Of a stretch of DNA of 64,000 nt, positions 1-9,233 are shown one piece after another. Source of the stretch: Arthrobacter sp. NicSoilC5 (GTDB lineage: Bacteria; Actinomycetota; Actinomycetes; Actinomycetales; Micrococcaceae); assembly GCF_019977395.1 (NCBI RefSeq), contig NZ_AP024660.1, forward strand, positions 1,612,001 to 1,676,000. The letters are read 5' to 3'. Below the pieces are notes generated by a model. That model worked only from the letters and a program-made list of their open reading frames with translations. It did no database searches and was not told where the DNA came from. The position numbers and the translations under genes are program-made. Positions within the stretch are counted from its first letter, which is position 1. The number at the start of each line of letters is the position of its first letter.

Positions 1-266
1 GCAAGCCCGGGTCCGGAGGTGACGGCGATCGCGTCCACCTCGTCCAGGGTGACCCCTGCATCCGCGAGGGCCTGCTCGAGGGTGGGAACAAAGGCGTCCA
101 GGTGGGCGCGGGAGGCGATTTCCGGGATGACGCCGCCGAAGCGGACGTGCTCGTCCATGGAGGAAGAGACCGTGTTGGTCAGCAGGGTGGTTCCGCGGAC
201 CAGGCCGACGCCGGTTTCGTCGCAGGATGATTCGATGCCCAGTACCAGGGGCTGCGTACGGTTCAT
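1..266 (-). CDS. tsaD: TsaD, tRNA N6-adenosine threonylcarbamoyltransferase (N-terminal part, cut by window edge)
   Basis: Translating the minus strand from the ATG at 266 gives [19 protein letters not shown], the hallmark N-terminus of the Kae1/TsaD/Gcp family. TsaD transfers the threonylcarbamoyl group from TC-AMP to A37 of ANN-decoding tRNAs, together with TsaB and TsaE, in the cytoplasm. Only about 88 codons lie in the window; the metal-binding HxxxH motif should follow and is not visible. The start overlaps the rimI stop by 4 nt (ATGA), so translation is probably coupled. Neighbours rimI, tsaB and tsaE make the assignment firm. Confidence 0.93.
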   Translation of the reverse strand, partial: MNRTQPLVLGIESSCDETGVGLVRGTTLLTNTVSSSMDEHVRFGGVIPEIASRAHLDAFVPTLEQALADAGVTLDEVDAIAVTSGPGL

Positions 267-781
267 GCCTGGCCTGCTTCCGTTGCTTCGTGTCCTTCAG
301 GGTGTGCCGCGGGCAGCTGGAGCCGCATGATGAGGGCATCCACGCCGTCCCGGTAGTAGCGCGGGCGGACGTGGATCTGTTCGAAGCCGAACCGCAGGTA
401 GAGCTGTTGTGCCCGGGGGTTGTCGGCCCGGACCTCGAGCAGGACGTCGGCGGCGCCGCGGTGCCGGGCCTCCTCGATCAGTTGCGTGAGCAGGGTGCTG
501 CCAATGCCCCGCCCCTCGTGCTCAGGGACGACGGCGATGGTCTGGACGTCCGCGATGGGTTCAATGCACATCAGGCCGGCGTAGCCCACGATGCCTCCGC
601 TGGTCTCCGCCACGAGGTAGCGGCGGGTCTCCGGCTGGGAGAGTTCGTCCAGGAACATCTGGACGGGCCACGCGTCAATGGGGAAGAGCTTGTGCTCCAG
701 TGCGCCGACGGCGGGCACATCGTCCAGCGTCATGTCGCGGACGGTCACGTCCGCCGCGCGCGGGTCCGGGGTGCTGCTCAC
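263..781 (-). CDS. rimI: RimI-like ribosomal protein S18-alanine N-acetyltransferase
   Basis: This 172-residue GNAT-fold protein has the acetyl-CoA pyrophosphate loop EGRGIG at residues 89-94, the following helix, and the N121...Y128 pair and late tyrosines (142-143) typical of RimI. RimI acetylates the N-terminal alanine of S18 and possibly other proteins. It sits between tsaD and tsaB with 4-nt overlaps on both sides, the usual actinobacterial arrangement. The N-terminal 12 residues and the last 18 (Glu/Ala-rich) lie outside the GNAT core. Substrate specificity cannot be read from sequence, so the S18 assignment rests on family and context. Confidence 0.88.
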   Translation of the reverse strand: MSSTPDPRAADVTVRDMTLDDVPAVGALEHKLFPIDAWPVQMFLDELSQPETRRYLVAETSGGIVGYAGLMCIEPIADVQTIAVVPEHEGRGIGSTLLTQLIEEARHRGAADVLLEVRADNPRAQQLYLRFGFEQIHVRPRYYRDGVDALIMRLQLPAAHPEGHEATEAGQA

Positions 782-1449
782 AATGCCCGCTTCCGTGGTC
801 CGGGGACCTGCGCGTCGGATTCCCGCAGGTACAGGGGGGTGGAGTCCAACAGGGTGTCTCCTGCCGCCAGCCGCGCCAGGGCGAACTGGCCAAGATACAG
901 GGCGTCCGGCTGCTCCGCGGCGAAATCCGGGTGGGCCTGAAGCACCCCGGCGTAGAGGCCCGCGCCGGCGCCGAACGCAGGCAGGTCCGGGAGGGCAGAC
1001 GCGAACCCGACGTGGGGGCCGTCCTCCAGCACGGGCAGCTGGCCGTCATCCAGGCTGTACCGGGCCCAGTAGACCTCTTTGCGGCGGGCGTCCGTCACCA
1101 CCAGGAACTCGGAAGCGGCTGCGGTGGACTCCGCAACTTCCAGGGCCATCGCGTCCAGGCTCACCAGGCCATGCAGCGGCTTGCCCCACACGAAGGCCAG
1201 CGTGCGGGCGGTGGCAATGCCGGAGCGCAGCCCGGTAAACGGGCCCGGGCCAACGCCCACCACCAGGGCGTCGACGTCCTGCCCGGCCACGCCCGCCGAC
1301 TCCAGCATGGCGTCGATTCCGGGCGCAAGCACCTCAGCGTGGCTGCGGGTGTCCTCCGTGGCGAAGCTGGCAAGCACGCTCTCGGGGGCATCATCGGTGA
1401 CCAGCGCAGCGCTGGCCACGGCCGAGGTGTCAATGGCGAGGATCAGCAT
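778..1449 (-). CDS. tsaB: TsaB, t6A biosynthesis scaffold protein
   Basis: TsaB is an inactive paralogue of TsaD that dimerises with it and is needed for t6A37 tRNA modification. The 223-residue product opens with LILAIDTS and has the conserved segment GVGPGPFTGLRSG at residues 65-77, both diagnostic. It lacks the TsaD metal-site histidines, as expected. The start overlaps the end of tsaE by 7 nt and the stop overlaps rimI by 4 nt, placing it in the tsaE-tsaB-rimI-tsaD transcript read from alr. Confidence 0.93.
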   Translation of the reverse strand: MLILAIDTSAVASAALVTDDAPESVLASFATEDTRSHAEVLAPGIDAMLESAGVAGQDVDALVVGVGPGPFTGLRSGIATARTLAFVWGKPLHGLVSLDAMALEVAESTAAASEFLVVTDARRKEVYWARYSLDDGQLPVLEDGPHVGFASALPDLPAFGAGAGLYAGVLQAHPDFAAEQPDALYLGQFALARLAAGDTLLDSTPLYLRESDAQVPGPRKRAL

Positions 1450-2030
1450 GCCGCTCCCCCGTCGGGTCCAGCCAGTTCAGGAAAGTTCGCCCAGCGGGGA
1501 CCGTAGCCGCGCATGACGATGGTCCGGGGCTCGTCGGTGTCTTCGGCGTCGAAATCCAGGCTTGAGGAGGTGGACGCCGCAGCGCCGCCCAGGCCGATCG
1601 CACGGTGCAGGTCGATCTCCAGCCGGCTGTCGCTCAGGTGCTCCACGCGCTCATGTCCCCACTCGACCACCGTCACCGATGAATCCATGGTGTTTTCGAG
1701 GTCGATGTCGTCAATCTCCGCCGCCGAGCCAAGCCGGTAGGCGTCCACGTGCACCAGGTCCGGGCCGCCCGGACGCGGGCCGTCCGGCAGGTTGGGATGG
1801 ATCCGGACCAGGACGAACGTCGGCGAGATGATGCCCGGGCGGACACCCAAGCCTTCGCCCAGGCCCTGGGTGAAGGTGGTCTTCCCGGCACCCAGCTCGC
1901 CGGACAGCACCAGCAGGTCTCCGGCCTGCAGCACCTCCGCCAGGCGGGCGCCGAAACCGTGCGTCTGTTCCGCCGTCGTCGCCGTGAAGGTCTTTTCCCA
2001 GTTGGCGGGCAGGTCTTCGGGCGTGCTCAT
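1443..2030 (-). CDS. tsaE: TsaE, t6A biosynthesis ATPase
   Basis: TsaE is the small P-loop ATPase that drives turnover of the TsaBD complex. The Walker A motif GELGAGKT is at residues 44-51, followed by the family segments SPTFVLVR and HVDAYRLG and a VVEWG motif. At 195 residues it is longer than the 150-160 typical of the family; the extra length is a Pro/Gly-rich loop after the SPTFVLV segment and an acidic, Ser-rich loop near the C-terminus. It overlaps alr by 4 nt. Confidence 0.93.
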   Translation of the reverse strand: MSTPEDLPANWEKTFTATTAEQTHGFGARLAEVLQAGDLLVLSGELGAGKTTFTQGLGEGLGVRPGIISPTFVLVRIHPNLPDGPRPGGPDLVHVDAYRLGSAAEIDDIDLENTMDSSVTVVEWGHERVEHLSDSRLEIDLHRAIGLGGAAASTSSSLDFDAEDTDEPRTIVMRGYGPRWANFPELAGPDGGAAC

Positions 2031-3262
2031 GCCGCTCCCTTGCCGGGGACGCCCACCAGGTTATTGCCGGCTTCCGCGCGCTCGTCTTCGTTGATGAAGC
2101 GGCGGGGAACACGGGGACTGATCCTGGTCACCACCTCGTAGTTGATGGTCCCGGCGGCGCGTGCCCACTCGTCCACCGTGGGTCCGCCGTCGGCGCCGTT
2201 ACCGAACAGCTCCGCCTCCGCGCCCTGCAACGCGGCACCGGAGGCCTCCGGACCCAGGTCGATGACCATCTGGTCCATGGCGATCCGCCCCACTACGGGG
2301 TACGTTTTCCCGGCCACGCGGACGGGGCCGCCGGTGGCGACGCGCGGGACGCCGTCGGCATAGCCCAGCGGAATCAGCGCCAGGGTGCTCGCCGTCCTGG
2401 TGCGGTAATGCAGCCCGTAGGAGACGCCCTGCCCCTCGGGCACCTCTTTGCACTGCGACACCAGGGTGCGCAGCGTCATGGCGGGGCGGAGGCCGAGCTC
2501 GGCGGAGGTCTGCCCGTCGAACGGCGAAAGCCCGTAGATGCCCAGGCCCACACGGACCATGTCGAAGTGGGTGTCGGGCCGGGAAAGGGTGGCGGGGGTG
2601 TTGGCAAGGTGCCGGACCTCAGGGTCCACGCCCGCGTCCTCGGCGATGGCCAGGGCCTCCCGGAATGCGGCCACCTGCTGGTCCGTCTCGGGCCGCTCCG
2701 GCTCATCGGCCACGGCCAGGTGCGAGAAGATGCCCACCACGCGCAGCAGGCCCTGGTCCTGGTACTCCACGGCCTCCCCCACCAGGCGGTCCCAGGCCTC
2801 GGGGGTTGCGCCGTTGCGGCCCAGCCCGGTGTCCACCTTGAGGTGGATCCGTGCGGGACGTTCCTGTTCGCGGGCGGCAGCCACGATGCGTTCCAGCTCC
2901 CAGCCCGAGCAGCCGATGTCGACGCCGGCAGCCACGGCGGCGCCGAAGTTGCTGTCGGTGGTGTGCAGCCAGGCGAGGAGGGGCGCGTCGATGCCGGCGG
3001 CGCGGAGCGCGAGGGCCTCGGAAATGTGCGCCACGCCCAGCCAGGACGCGCCGGCCTGCAGGGCCGCACGGGCCACGGGAACCGCGCCGTGTCCGTACGC
3101 GTCGGCCTTGACCACGGCCATGACTTTCGCGGGGGAAGCAGCGCCGGCGAGCCGGCGGACGTTGTGCCGGATGGCCTCCAGGTCGATCACGGCGGACCGC
3201 TCATTGCGGGGGTCCGGCCCGGGGGCAGCGCTGAATTCACCGGTTGTTGCGGGGTAGGTCAC
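2027..3262 (-). CDS. alr: Alanine racemase
   Basis: This PLP-dependent enzyme makes D-alanine for peptidoglycan. The PLP-lysine is K52 in AVVKADAYGHG, the second catalytic base is Y282 (SYGLHYRT), and R149 lies in the DTGLGRNG motif. The 411 residues include about 20 extra at each end compared with the core fold. The GTG start at 3262 is chosen because a TAGAAT hexamer ends 7 nt before it, suggesting a leaderless mRNA; no Shine-Dalgarno sequence is present. It is the first gene of the alr-tsaE-tsaB-rimI-tsaD run. Confidence 0.95.
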   Translation of the reverse strand: MTYPATTGEFSAAPGPDPRNERSAVIDLEAIRHNVRRLAGAASPAKVMAVVKADAYGHGAVPVARAALQAGASWLGVAHISEALALRAAGIDAPLLAWLHTTDSNFGAAVAAGVDIGCSGWELERIVAAAREQERPARIHLKVDTGLGRNGATPEAWDRLVGEAVEYQDQGLLRVVGIFSHLAVADEPERPETDQQVAAFREALAIAEDAGVDPEVRHLANTPATLSRPDTHFDMVRVGLGIYGLSPFDGQTSAELGLRPAMTLRTLVSQCKEVPEGQGVSYGLHYRTRTASTLALIPLGYADGVPRVATGGPVRVAGKTYPVVGRIAMDQMVIDLGPEASGAALQGAEAELFGNGADGGPTVDEWARAAGTINYEVVTRISPRVPRRFINEDERAEAGNNLVGVPGKGAA

Positions 3263-3269
3263 CTAACTG

Positions 3270-3275
3270 ATTCTA
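3270..3275 (-). promoter_or_regulatory. -10 element of a leaderless alr promoter
   Basis: TAGAAT on the minus strand is separated from the alr GTG by 7 nt, which would put the transcription start at or next to the start codon. No convincing -35 box is visible. Confidence 0.55.
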
Positions 3276-3318
3276 GTGCGGGCACTTCGCGCCGAATAAT
3301 CGGGGCGTCCGGCACCCC

Positions 3319-4410
3319 TCAGGCGTCCGACAGGTGCGCGATGGTGGCCGCCGCCCGGCGCTGCGCCGCCAGCGGCACGTCCTCGATGATGTCCGCGAGG
3401 AATCCGAAGCGCCGCAGCCATTGGCTCATTTGCCGTTCCGGGCGGGCGTTGGCGCGTTTCCACCAGTCGGCGATGTCCCCCCAGCCAGGGGCGGCCAGGG
3501 ATCCGCCAACCTCCTGCACGGCCAGGGAGGCGCACAGGTTGGCAAACCGGAGCCTGTCCCCCAGCGGCCATCCGGCCAGGGTGCCCACGATGAACGCTGC
3601 GTCGAAGCAGTCACCGGCTCCGGTGGGGTCGTGTGCCTTGACCGGAAGCGACGGGACCCACTCCTCCTCCCCGGTTTCCGAATCAACGGCCATGGCCCCC
3701 TGCGCTCCCAGGGTCACCACGGCCACCGGTACGCGGTCCGCCAGAGCGTAGAGCGCACTCCACGGATTGTCCTTACCGGTGAACGCCATGGCCTCGCGCT
3801 GGTTGGGCAGGAAGGCGTAAAAGTACTGCAGGTTTTCAAGCCGCACCGGCGCCCACTCCCCGCTGGGATCCCACCCCACATCCCCAAACAAACGCACCCC
3901 GGCCCCATGGGCGGCCCGGACCCACGGTTCAATTTCCATGCCCACCTCCGCGATGCCGGCAAGCGCCTTGGGCGGGCTCCCGATCAGCTCGGAGTTGGTC
4001 ACCGGCGCTGAATGCCCGTGCGTGACCATGGAGCGGTCCTGGTCCACGCAGAGGGACACGGTCACCGGGGAGTGCCAGCCCGGGACGCGGCGGGAGAGGC
4101 TGAGGTCCACATGTTCCTGGCCGGAGAGGATCTTCCAGTTGAAGTCGCCGTAGCCGTCGTCCCCGAACGCCGCCGCCAGGCCGGTGCGCAGGCCCAGCCG
4201 CGCGGCGGCGATGGCCTGGTTGGCCACCCCGCCGGGGCAGCTGCCCATGCCGTCACTCCAGATTTCCGTGCCGGGTTCGGGCCCGTGCGGGAGGCCGGTG
4301 AAGATGATGTCCTGGAAGACGGTCCCGGCCAGCAGGAGGTCGAATCCAGGTTCCACCGGCGAGCGGACAGCGGCCAGCGGATCGAAGGGGCGGGCTGGCA
4401 TCGCGTCCAT
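3319..4410 (-). CDS. PfkB-family carbohydrate kinase
   Basis: This is a 363-residue ribokinase-type kinase that phosphorylates a sugar or nucleoside. It has the substrate-side segment GGVANQA at residues 60-66 and the C-terminal PfkB signature DPTGAGDCFDAA from residue 261, with the catalytic base D267. The ATG at 4410 is favoured over more upstream starts because a TATCCT hexamer lies 6 nt before it and anything longer would run into the divergent glycosidase gene at 4501. The divergent partner is a GH4 phospho-glycosidase, so the kinase may make or handle the phosphorylated sugar that enzyme uses. The substrate is unknown. Confidence 0.85.
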   Translation of the reverse strand: MDAMPARPFDPLAAVRSPVEPGFDLLLAGTVFQDIIFTGLPHGPEPGTEIWSDGMGSCPGGVANQAIAAARLGLRTGLAAAFGDDGYGDFNWKILSGQEHVDLSLSRRVPGWHSPVTVSLCVDQDRSMVTHGHSAPVTNSELIGSPPKALAGIAEVGMEIEPWVRAAHGAGVRLFGDVGWDPSGEWAPVRLENLQYFYAFLPNQREAMAFTGKDNPWSALYALADRVPVAVVTLGAQGAMAVDSETGEEEWVPSLPVKAHDPTGAGDCFDAAFIVGTLAGWPLGDRLRFANLCASLAVQEVGGSLAAPGWGDIADWWKRANARPERQMSQWLRRFGFLADIIEDVPLAAQRRAAATIAHLSDA

Positions 4411-4416
4411 GAGCGC

Positions 4417-4422
4417 AGGATA
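4417..4422 (-). promoter_or_regulatory. -10 element of a leaderless promoter for the PfkB kinase
   Basis: TATCCT on the minus strand ends 6 nt before the ATG at 4410. It supports this start and a leaderless transcript. Confidence 0.5.
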
Positions 4423-4463
4423 CGCCGCGGGGAAGGGCTCCGGTAGGGGCTTTGGCAACAGTC

Positions 4464-4494
4464 TGGACAGGGTGTCGGCGGCTGGTCCTAGACT
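4464..4494 (+). promoter_or_regulatory. Promoter of the GH4 gene (leaderless)
   Basis: TGGACA (4464-4469) and TAGACT (4489-4494) are separated by 19 bp. TAGACT ends 6 nt before the ATG at 4501, so the mRNA would begin at the start codon. Confidence 0.5.
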
Positions 4495-4500
4495 GCATGC

Positions 4501-5913
4501 ATGCGGCTTCTGATTGCCGGCGGCGGGGGTTTCCGGGTGCCGCTCATCTACCGGGCATTGGTGTCCGGGCCCTTCTCCGGGCTGGTCACGGACTTGGTGT
4601 TGCACGACGTCGATCCCGCACGCCTTGACGCCGTTACCGCCGTGCTGCGCAGCATGCCGGCAGGGCGGGGCGCGCACCTTCCGGTGCATGCCACCACGGA
4701 TCTTTCCGCTGCCCTGTCAGGCACCGCCATGGTCTTCGCCGCGATCCGGCCCGGCGGCACGGCAGGCCGAGTGGCGGATGAGAAAGTGGCGCAGGACCTC
4801 GGGCTGCTGGGACAGGAAACGACCGGAGCCGGCGGAATTTCCTACGCCTTGCGGACCATCCCGCACATGGTGGGCCTTGCCCGGCTGATGCGCGAGCGCT
4901 GCCCGGACGCCTGGCTGGTCAACTTCACCAATCCGGCCGGGATGGTCACCGAGGCGCTGCGCCCTGTCCTGGGGAACCGGGTCATTGGGATCTGCGACTC
5001 TGCGGGCGGGCTGGTGCACCGGGCGGCATGGGCTGCGGGTGTCCCGCTGCCGGAGGGACGGCTCGACGGCGTGGGCTACTACGGGCTGAACCACCTGGGC
5101 TGGCTGTACCGGCTGGAGTCCGGCGGACGGGACATGCTGCCGGGCCTGCTGGCGGACGCCGCGGCGCTGCGGTCCTTCGAGGAAGGCCGGTTGTTCCCGC
5201 AGCCGTTCCTTGCCGGGCTGGGCCTGCTTCCCAACGAGTACCTGTATTACTACTACCAGGGCCAGGCCGCCCGGCAGGCAATGCAGGCCATGGCACGCAC
5301 CCGCGGGGAGACCATCCATAGCCAGCAGCGGGAGCTGTACCCGCAGCTGGCTGCCGCGGGCCCGGACGCATACCGGTTGTGGGAGGCGGCGCGGCGTTCC
5401 CGCGAAGAGGGGTACCTGGCGGAGGCCCGGCACGACGGCGAGCGCCGGAACGAGGAGGACCTGGCCGGCGGTGGCTACGAACGGGTGGCGCTGGCGGCCA
5501 TGCAGGCACTGGCCGGCGGCGGCGATACGCAGCTGATCCTCAACACGGTCAACGCAGTGCCGGCGGCCCGGGCACCGGGGCCCACCGGCGCTGCCCCTGC
5601 CCCTCCCCAACCCGCCATTCCCGGCCTGCCGGCGGACGCCGTCGTCGAGGTCCCCTGCACCGTCACCCCGGCCGGAGCCGTCCCGCTGCCCCAGGAGAAG
5701 CCGGCGGAACCGCAGCTGGGCCTGCTCCGGCAGGTCAAGGAGGTGGAACGGCTCGTTGTCCTGGCCGCGGGCACCGGCAACCGGGATGCCGGCGTCAAGG
5801 CCTTCGCCCGGCACCCGCTCGTGGATTCGGCGGACCTGGCCGCGAAGCTGATGGCCGGTTATGAGCGGGCGTTTCCGGACCTGGGGAAGATGTGGGAGGG
5901 CGGTGGGCGTTAG
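4501..5913 (+). CDS. Glycoside hydrolase family 4 enzyme (6-phospho-beta-glucosidase type)
   Basis: GH4 enzymes cleave phosphorylated glycosides by an NAD+- and Mn2+-dependent redox mechanism. The N-terminal dinucleotide loop IAGGGGFR is at residues 5-12, the NFTNPAG motif at 141-147, and the likely metal ligands are C165 (GICDS) and H198 (GLNHLGW). The CDS motif and NFTNPAG favour the 6-phospho-beta-glucosidase branch over alpha-glucosidases. A Pro/Ala-rich insertion around residues 350-390 is unusual for the family. It is divergently transcribed from a PfkB kinase 90 bp away; no PTS gene is nearby, so the kinase may supply the phosphate. Confidence 0.85.
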   Translation: MRLLIAGGGGFRVPLIYRALVSGPFSGLVTDLVLHDVDPARLDAVTAVLRSMPAGRGAHLPVHATTDLSAALSGTAMVFAAIRPGGTAGRVADEKVAQDLGLLGQETTGAGGISYALRTIPHMVGLARLMRERCPDAWLVNFTNPAGMVTEALRPVLGNRVIGICDSAGGLVHRAAWAAGVPLPEGRLDGVGYYGLNHLGWLYRLESGGRDMLPGLLADAAALRSFEEGRLFPQPFLAGLGLLPNEYLYYYYQGQAARQAMQAMARTRGETIHSQQRELYPQLAAAGPDAYRLWEAARRSREEGYLAEARHDGERRNEEDLAGGGYERVALAAMQALAGGGDTQLILNTVNAVPAARAPGPTGAAPAPPQPAIPGLPADAVVEVPCTVTPAGAVPLPQEKPAEPQLGLLRQVKEVERLVVLAAGTGNRDAGVKAFARHPLVDSADLAAKLMAGYERAFPDLGKMWEGGGR

Positions 5914-5989
5914 GGGAAGGAGTAATGTTTTATCGGATGCGCACTGAGCCGGCTCCCCTGACACGCGCCGGCGGCCGGAAGGAGGTCCC

Positions 5990-7255
5990 GTGGCACTGAT
6001 CCGCAGGGTCGCTTTGCTTTCCCTCCACACCTCCCCCATGGAACAGCCCGGGTGCGGGGATGCCGGCGGAATGAACGTCTATATCCGCGAGCTGGCCTCG
6101 GCACTGGCCGAGGCAGGCGTGGAGGTGGAGATCTTCACGCGGGCCACCTCAGCCGACCAGCCCGCTGTCGAGCATCCCGACCCCGGCGTGTGCGTGCACA
6201 ACGTCCTGGCCGGCCCGCCCAGGAAGGTCCCCAAAGAGGAACTTCCCGGGCTGCTGCACGCCATGGTCGCGGAAATCGAACAGATCCGCCGCCGCCAGCC
6301 GCACGGCCGGTATGACGTCATCCACTCCCACTACTGGGTGTCCGGGATCGCCGGGCTGGAGCTGTCCGAACTGTGGGGTGTGCCGCTGGTGCACACCATG
6401 CACACCATGGCCAAGGTCAAGAACCTGCTGCTGGAATCCGGTGAGCAACCCGAGCCCCGGCGCCGCGAACTGGGCGAGCACCGCATCGTGGACGGCGCTG
6501 CCAGGCTCATCGCCAACACCAGCTCCGAGGCCGCCGAACTCGTGTCCCACTACGGCGCCACCTACGACCGCATCGACATCGCGCCGCCCGGCGTGGACCT
6601 GGCCACGTTCACCCCCGCGTTCCGGGCACGCTCCAGGGCGGAGCACGGCGTCAGCCCCGACACGTTCCATCTGGTGTTCGCCGGCCGCATCCAGCGCCTG
6701 AAAGGCCCCCAGGTCCTGGTCAAGGCCGCGGCGCTGCTGCGGAAACGCCGCCCGGACATCGACCTGCGCGTCACCATCCTGGGCGCTTTGAGCGGCAACA
6801 AGGAGTTCAACCTCCGCTGCCTGGTGGCAGAGGCGGGAATGGACGACGTCGTCACGCAGCTTCCGCCGGTGAAGGCACCTGAGCTGGCGTCCTGGTTCCG
6901 TGCGGCCGACGTCGTGGTGATGCCCTCCTTCAGCGAATCCTTCGGGCTCGTGGCACTCGAGGCCCAGGCCTGCGGGACCCCCGTGGTGGCTACCCGGGTT
7001 GGCGGGCTGTCCCGCGCCATCTTCCACGGCCGGACCGGACTCCTGGTGGACGGCCACCATGCTGCCGACTGGGCCGATGCCCTGGAGGCCCTGTATGACG
7101 ACCCTGTCACCCGCGAGGACCTGGGCCGCGCTGCCGCCATCCGTGCCCAGAACTCCGGCTGGCAGCGCACTGCTGCCATCACGCTGGAAAGCTACCATGC
7201 CGCCGTCGACAACTTCGTGGGGCGGCGCCTGGCCCCGGTGGTGCCGGCTTCCTGA
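5990..7255 (+). CDS. mshA: MshA, D-inositol-3-phosphate glycosyltransferase (mycothiol biosynthesis)
   Basis: MshA joins N-acetylglucosamine from UDP-GlcNAc to 1L-inositol-1-phosphate, the first step of mycothiol synthesis. This 421-residue GT-B protein has the MshA-type loop GDAGGMNVYI at residues 23-32, the phosphate-binding R233/K238 in GRIQRLKG, and the E-x7-E pair E316/E324 in a retaining GT4 donor site. The GTG start at 5990 follows a strong GGAAGGAGG (5977-5985). The inositol-phosphate acceptor would come from the ino1 gene at 10.5-11.5 kb, so both ends of this step are in the window. Confidence 0.93.
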   Translation: MALIRRVALLSLHTSPMEQPGCGDAGGMNVYIRELASALAEAGVEVEIFTRATSADQPAVEHPDPGVCVHNVLAGPPRKVPKEELPGLLHAMVAEIEQIRRRQPHGRYDVIHSHYWVSGIAGLELSELWGVPLVHTMHTMAKVKNLLLESGEQPEPRRRELGEHRIVDGAARLIANTSSEAAELVSHYGATYDRIDIAPPGVDLATFTPAFRARSRAEHGVSPDTFHLVFAGRIQRLKGPQVLVKAAALLRKRRPDIDLRVTILGALSGNKEFNLRCLVAEAGMDDVVTQLPPVKAPELASWFRAADVVVMPSFSESFGLVALEAQACGTPVVATRVGGLSRAIFHGRTGLLVDGHHAADWADALEALYDDPVTREDLGRAAAIRAQNSGWQRTAAITLESYHAAVDNFVGRRLAPVVPAS

Positions 7256-7372
7256 CGGTCGTTGGCTTGTGCGTTGCTGGTATCGGGTGCCGTTGGAGCC
7301 GGGTGCTGTTAGCTTAGGGGCAGGTCTCCGGCGCCGGCCGGTGCAGGAAAGACTGCGCAGGAAAGGACAAGG

Positions 7373-9049
7373 ATGTCTGCTCTCCCCTCTGATCTGGAAA
7401 TAGCCCGCGCCGCCCGCATCCGCCCCATCGGGGAAATCGCGGCTGCAGCCGGGATCAATGCCGATGCACTGGAACAGTACGGACGGTACAAGGCCAAGAT
7501 CGATCCCGCCCGGCTTGCGGCCCCGGCTCCGCACGGCAAGGTGGTGCTGGTCTCGGCCATGTCGCCCACCCCGGCCGGCGAGGGCAAGTCCACCACCACT
7601 GTGGGGCTGGCGGATTCGCTGGCCCGCGCCGGCCACAAGGTGATGATCGCCCTGCGGGAACCGTCCCTGGGCCCGGTGCTTGGCATGAAGGGCGGCGCCA
7701 CCGGCGGCGGCTATTCGCAGGTGCTGCCCATGGACGAGATCAACCTGCACTTCACCGGCGATTTCCATGCGATCACGTCGGCCAACAATGCCCTGATGGC
7801 ACTGGTGGACAACCATATCTACCAGGGCAATGCGCTGAGCATCGATCCGCGCAGGATGACGTTTAAACGAGTCCTGGACATGAACGACCGCTCCCTGCGG
7901 GAGGTGGTCATCGGACTGGGCGGACCGACGCAGGGCGTGCCGCGGCAGGACGGGTTCGACATCACCGTGGCTTCCGAGATCATGGCCGTCTTCTGCCTCG
8001 CCACGGACCTGGCGGACCTCCGCTCACGGCTGGGCCGGATCACGTTCGGCTACACCTATGACCGGGCACCGGTGACGGTGGCGGACCTCGGCGTGGAGGG
8101 GGCCTTGACGCTGCTCCTGAAGGAGGCGGTCAAGCCCAACCTGGTGCAGACCATCGCCGGCACCCCCGCCCTGGTCCACGGCGGTCCCTTCGCCAATATC
8201 GCCCACGGCTGCAATTCGCTCATTGCCACGCAGACCGCCCGGCGGCTGGCGGACATCGTGGTGACCGAAGCCGGCTTCGGGGCTGACCTTGGCGCCGAAA
8301 AGTTCATGGACATCAAGGCGCGGTACGGCGGCGTGGCCCCGTCCGCCGTCGTGGTGGTGGCAACGGTGCGCGCACTGAAGATGCAGGGCGGGGTGGCCAA
8401 GGACCAGCTGGCCCGCCCGGATGTCGCTGCCCTGGAGGCCGGGGTGGTTAACCTGCGCCGGCACGTGCACAACGTGGAGAAGTTCGGCGTCACCCCCGTG
8501 GTGGCCATCAACAAGTTCTCCTCCGATGCGCCGGAGGAACTCGACTGGCTGCTGAAGTGGTGCGCAGCCGAGGGCGTGCGCGCCGCCGTCGCCGACGTGT
8601 GGGGCCGGGGCGGCGGGGGCGACGGCGGCGACGAACTCGCGGCCCTCGTTGCGCAGGCGGTGGAGGCGCCCAGCAGTTTCCGCCACCTTTATCCCCTGGA
8701 GCTGTCCGTGGAGGACAAGATCCGCACCATCGCCCAAGAGATTTACGGAGCCGACGGTGTGGACTTCTCCGTGCCGGCGCTGAAGCGGCTTGCCGACATT
8801 GAGCGGAACGGCTGGGGTTCGATGCCAGTGTGCATGGCCAAAACCCAGTACTCGTTCACTGACGATGCCTCCCGTCTGGGCGCCCCCAAGGGGTTCACCA
8901 TCCACGTCCGCGACCTGCTGCCCAAGACCGGTGCGGGCTTCATCGTTGCCCTTACCGGAGCTGTCATGACCATGCCCGGCCTCCCGGCCGTCCCGGCTGC
9001 GCTGCGCATGGACGTGGACGCGGACGGCAACCCCGTGGGCCTCACCTAG
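7373..9049 (+). CDS. fhs: Formate-tetrahydrofolate ligase
   Basis: Fhs makes 10-formyl-tetrahydrofolate from formate, THF and ATP for one-carbon metabolism. The 558-residue product is full length and carries the P-loop TPAGEGKST at residues 66-74, followed by the family segments [22 protein letters not shown] (start near residue 91) and FTGDFHAI. A Gly/Asp-rich insertion near residues 408-420 is lineage-specific. It is preceded by an AGGAAAGGACAAGG ribosome-binding region. The stop is immediately followed by a tandem-repeat array rather than a terminator. Confidence 0.96.
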   Translation: MSALPSDLEIARAARIRPIGEIAAAAGINADALEQYGRYKAKIDPARLAAPAPHGKVVLVSAMSPTPAGEGKSTTTVGLADSLARAGHKVMIALREPSLGPVLGMKGGATGGGYSQVLPMDEINLHFTGDFHAITSANNALMALVDNHIYQGNALSIDPRRMTFKRVLDMNDRSLREVVIGLGGPTQGVPRQDGFDITVASEIMAVFCLATDLADLRSRLGRITFGYTYDRAPVTVADLGVEGALTLLLKEAVKPNLVQTIAGTPALVHGGPFANIAHGCNSLIATQTARRLADIVVTEAGFGADLGAEKFMDIKARYGGVAPSAVVVVATVRALKMQGGVAKDQLARPDVAALEAGVVNLRRHVHNVEKFGVTPVVAINKFSSDAPEELDWLLKWCAAEGVRAAVADVWGRGGGGDGGDELAALVAQAVEAPSSFRHLYPLELSVEDKIRTIAQEIYGADGVDFSVPALKRLADIERNGWGSMPVCMAKTQYSFTDDASRLGAPKGFTIHVRDLLPKTGAGFIVALTGAVMTMPGLPAVPAALRMDVDADGNPVGLT

Positions 9050-9050
9050 C

Positions 9051-9161
9051 CCAACGCCCCATCACATCCTGCCTATTTTCCACCAACGCCCCATCACCTC
9101 CCGCCCCCAAATCACCAACGCCCGATCACCTCCCGCCCCCAATCCACCAACGCCCGATCGC
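9051..9161. repeat. Left 32-bp-period repeat array (4 units)
   Basis: Copies of CCAACGCCC(C/G)ATC(A/G)C start at 9051, 9083, 9115 and 9147, exactly 32 bp apart. Units 2 and 3 also share the following CTCCCGCCCCCAA. The array begins right after the fhs stop. Its core is the reverse complement of the core in the array at 10258-10397. Confidence 0.9.
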
Positions 9162-9233
9162 CTTGGAACCATCCAGGTCTGTTCCTGTGGATAACTCCTG
9201 CAGTGGTCTAGCCTTCTACGCCAGAATGCCAGC

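Noticed and set aside
6149..7816. Long minus-strand open frame (555 codons) opposite mshA and fhs
   Set aside because: It is a shadow of G/C-rich third positions; the product has no recognisable domain and the plus-strand genes are certain.
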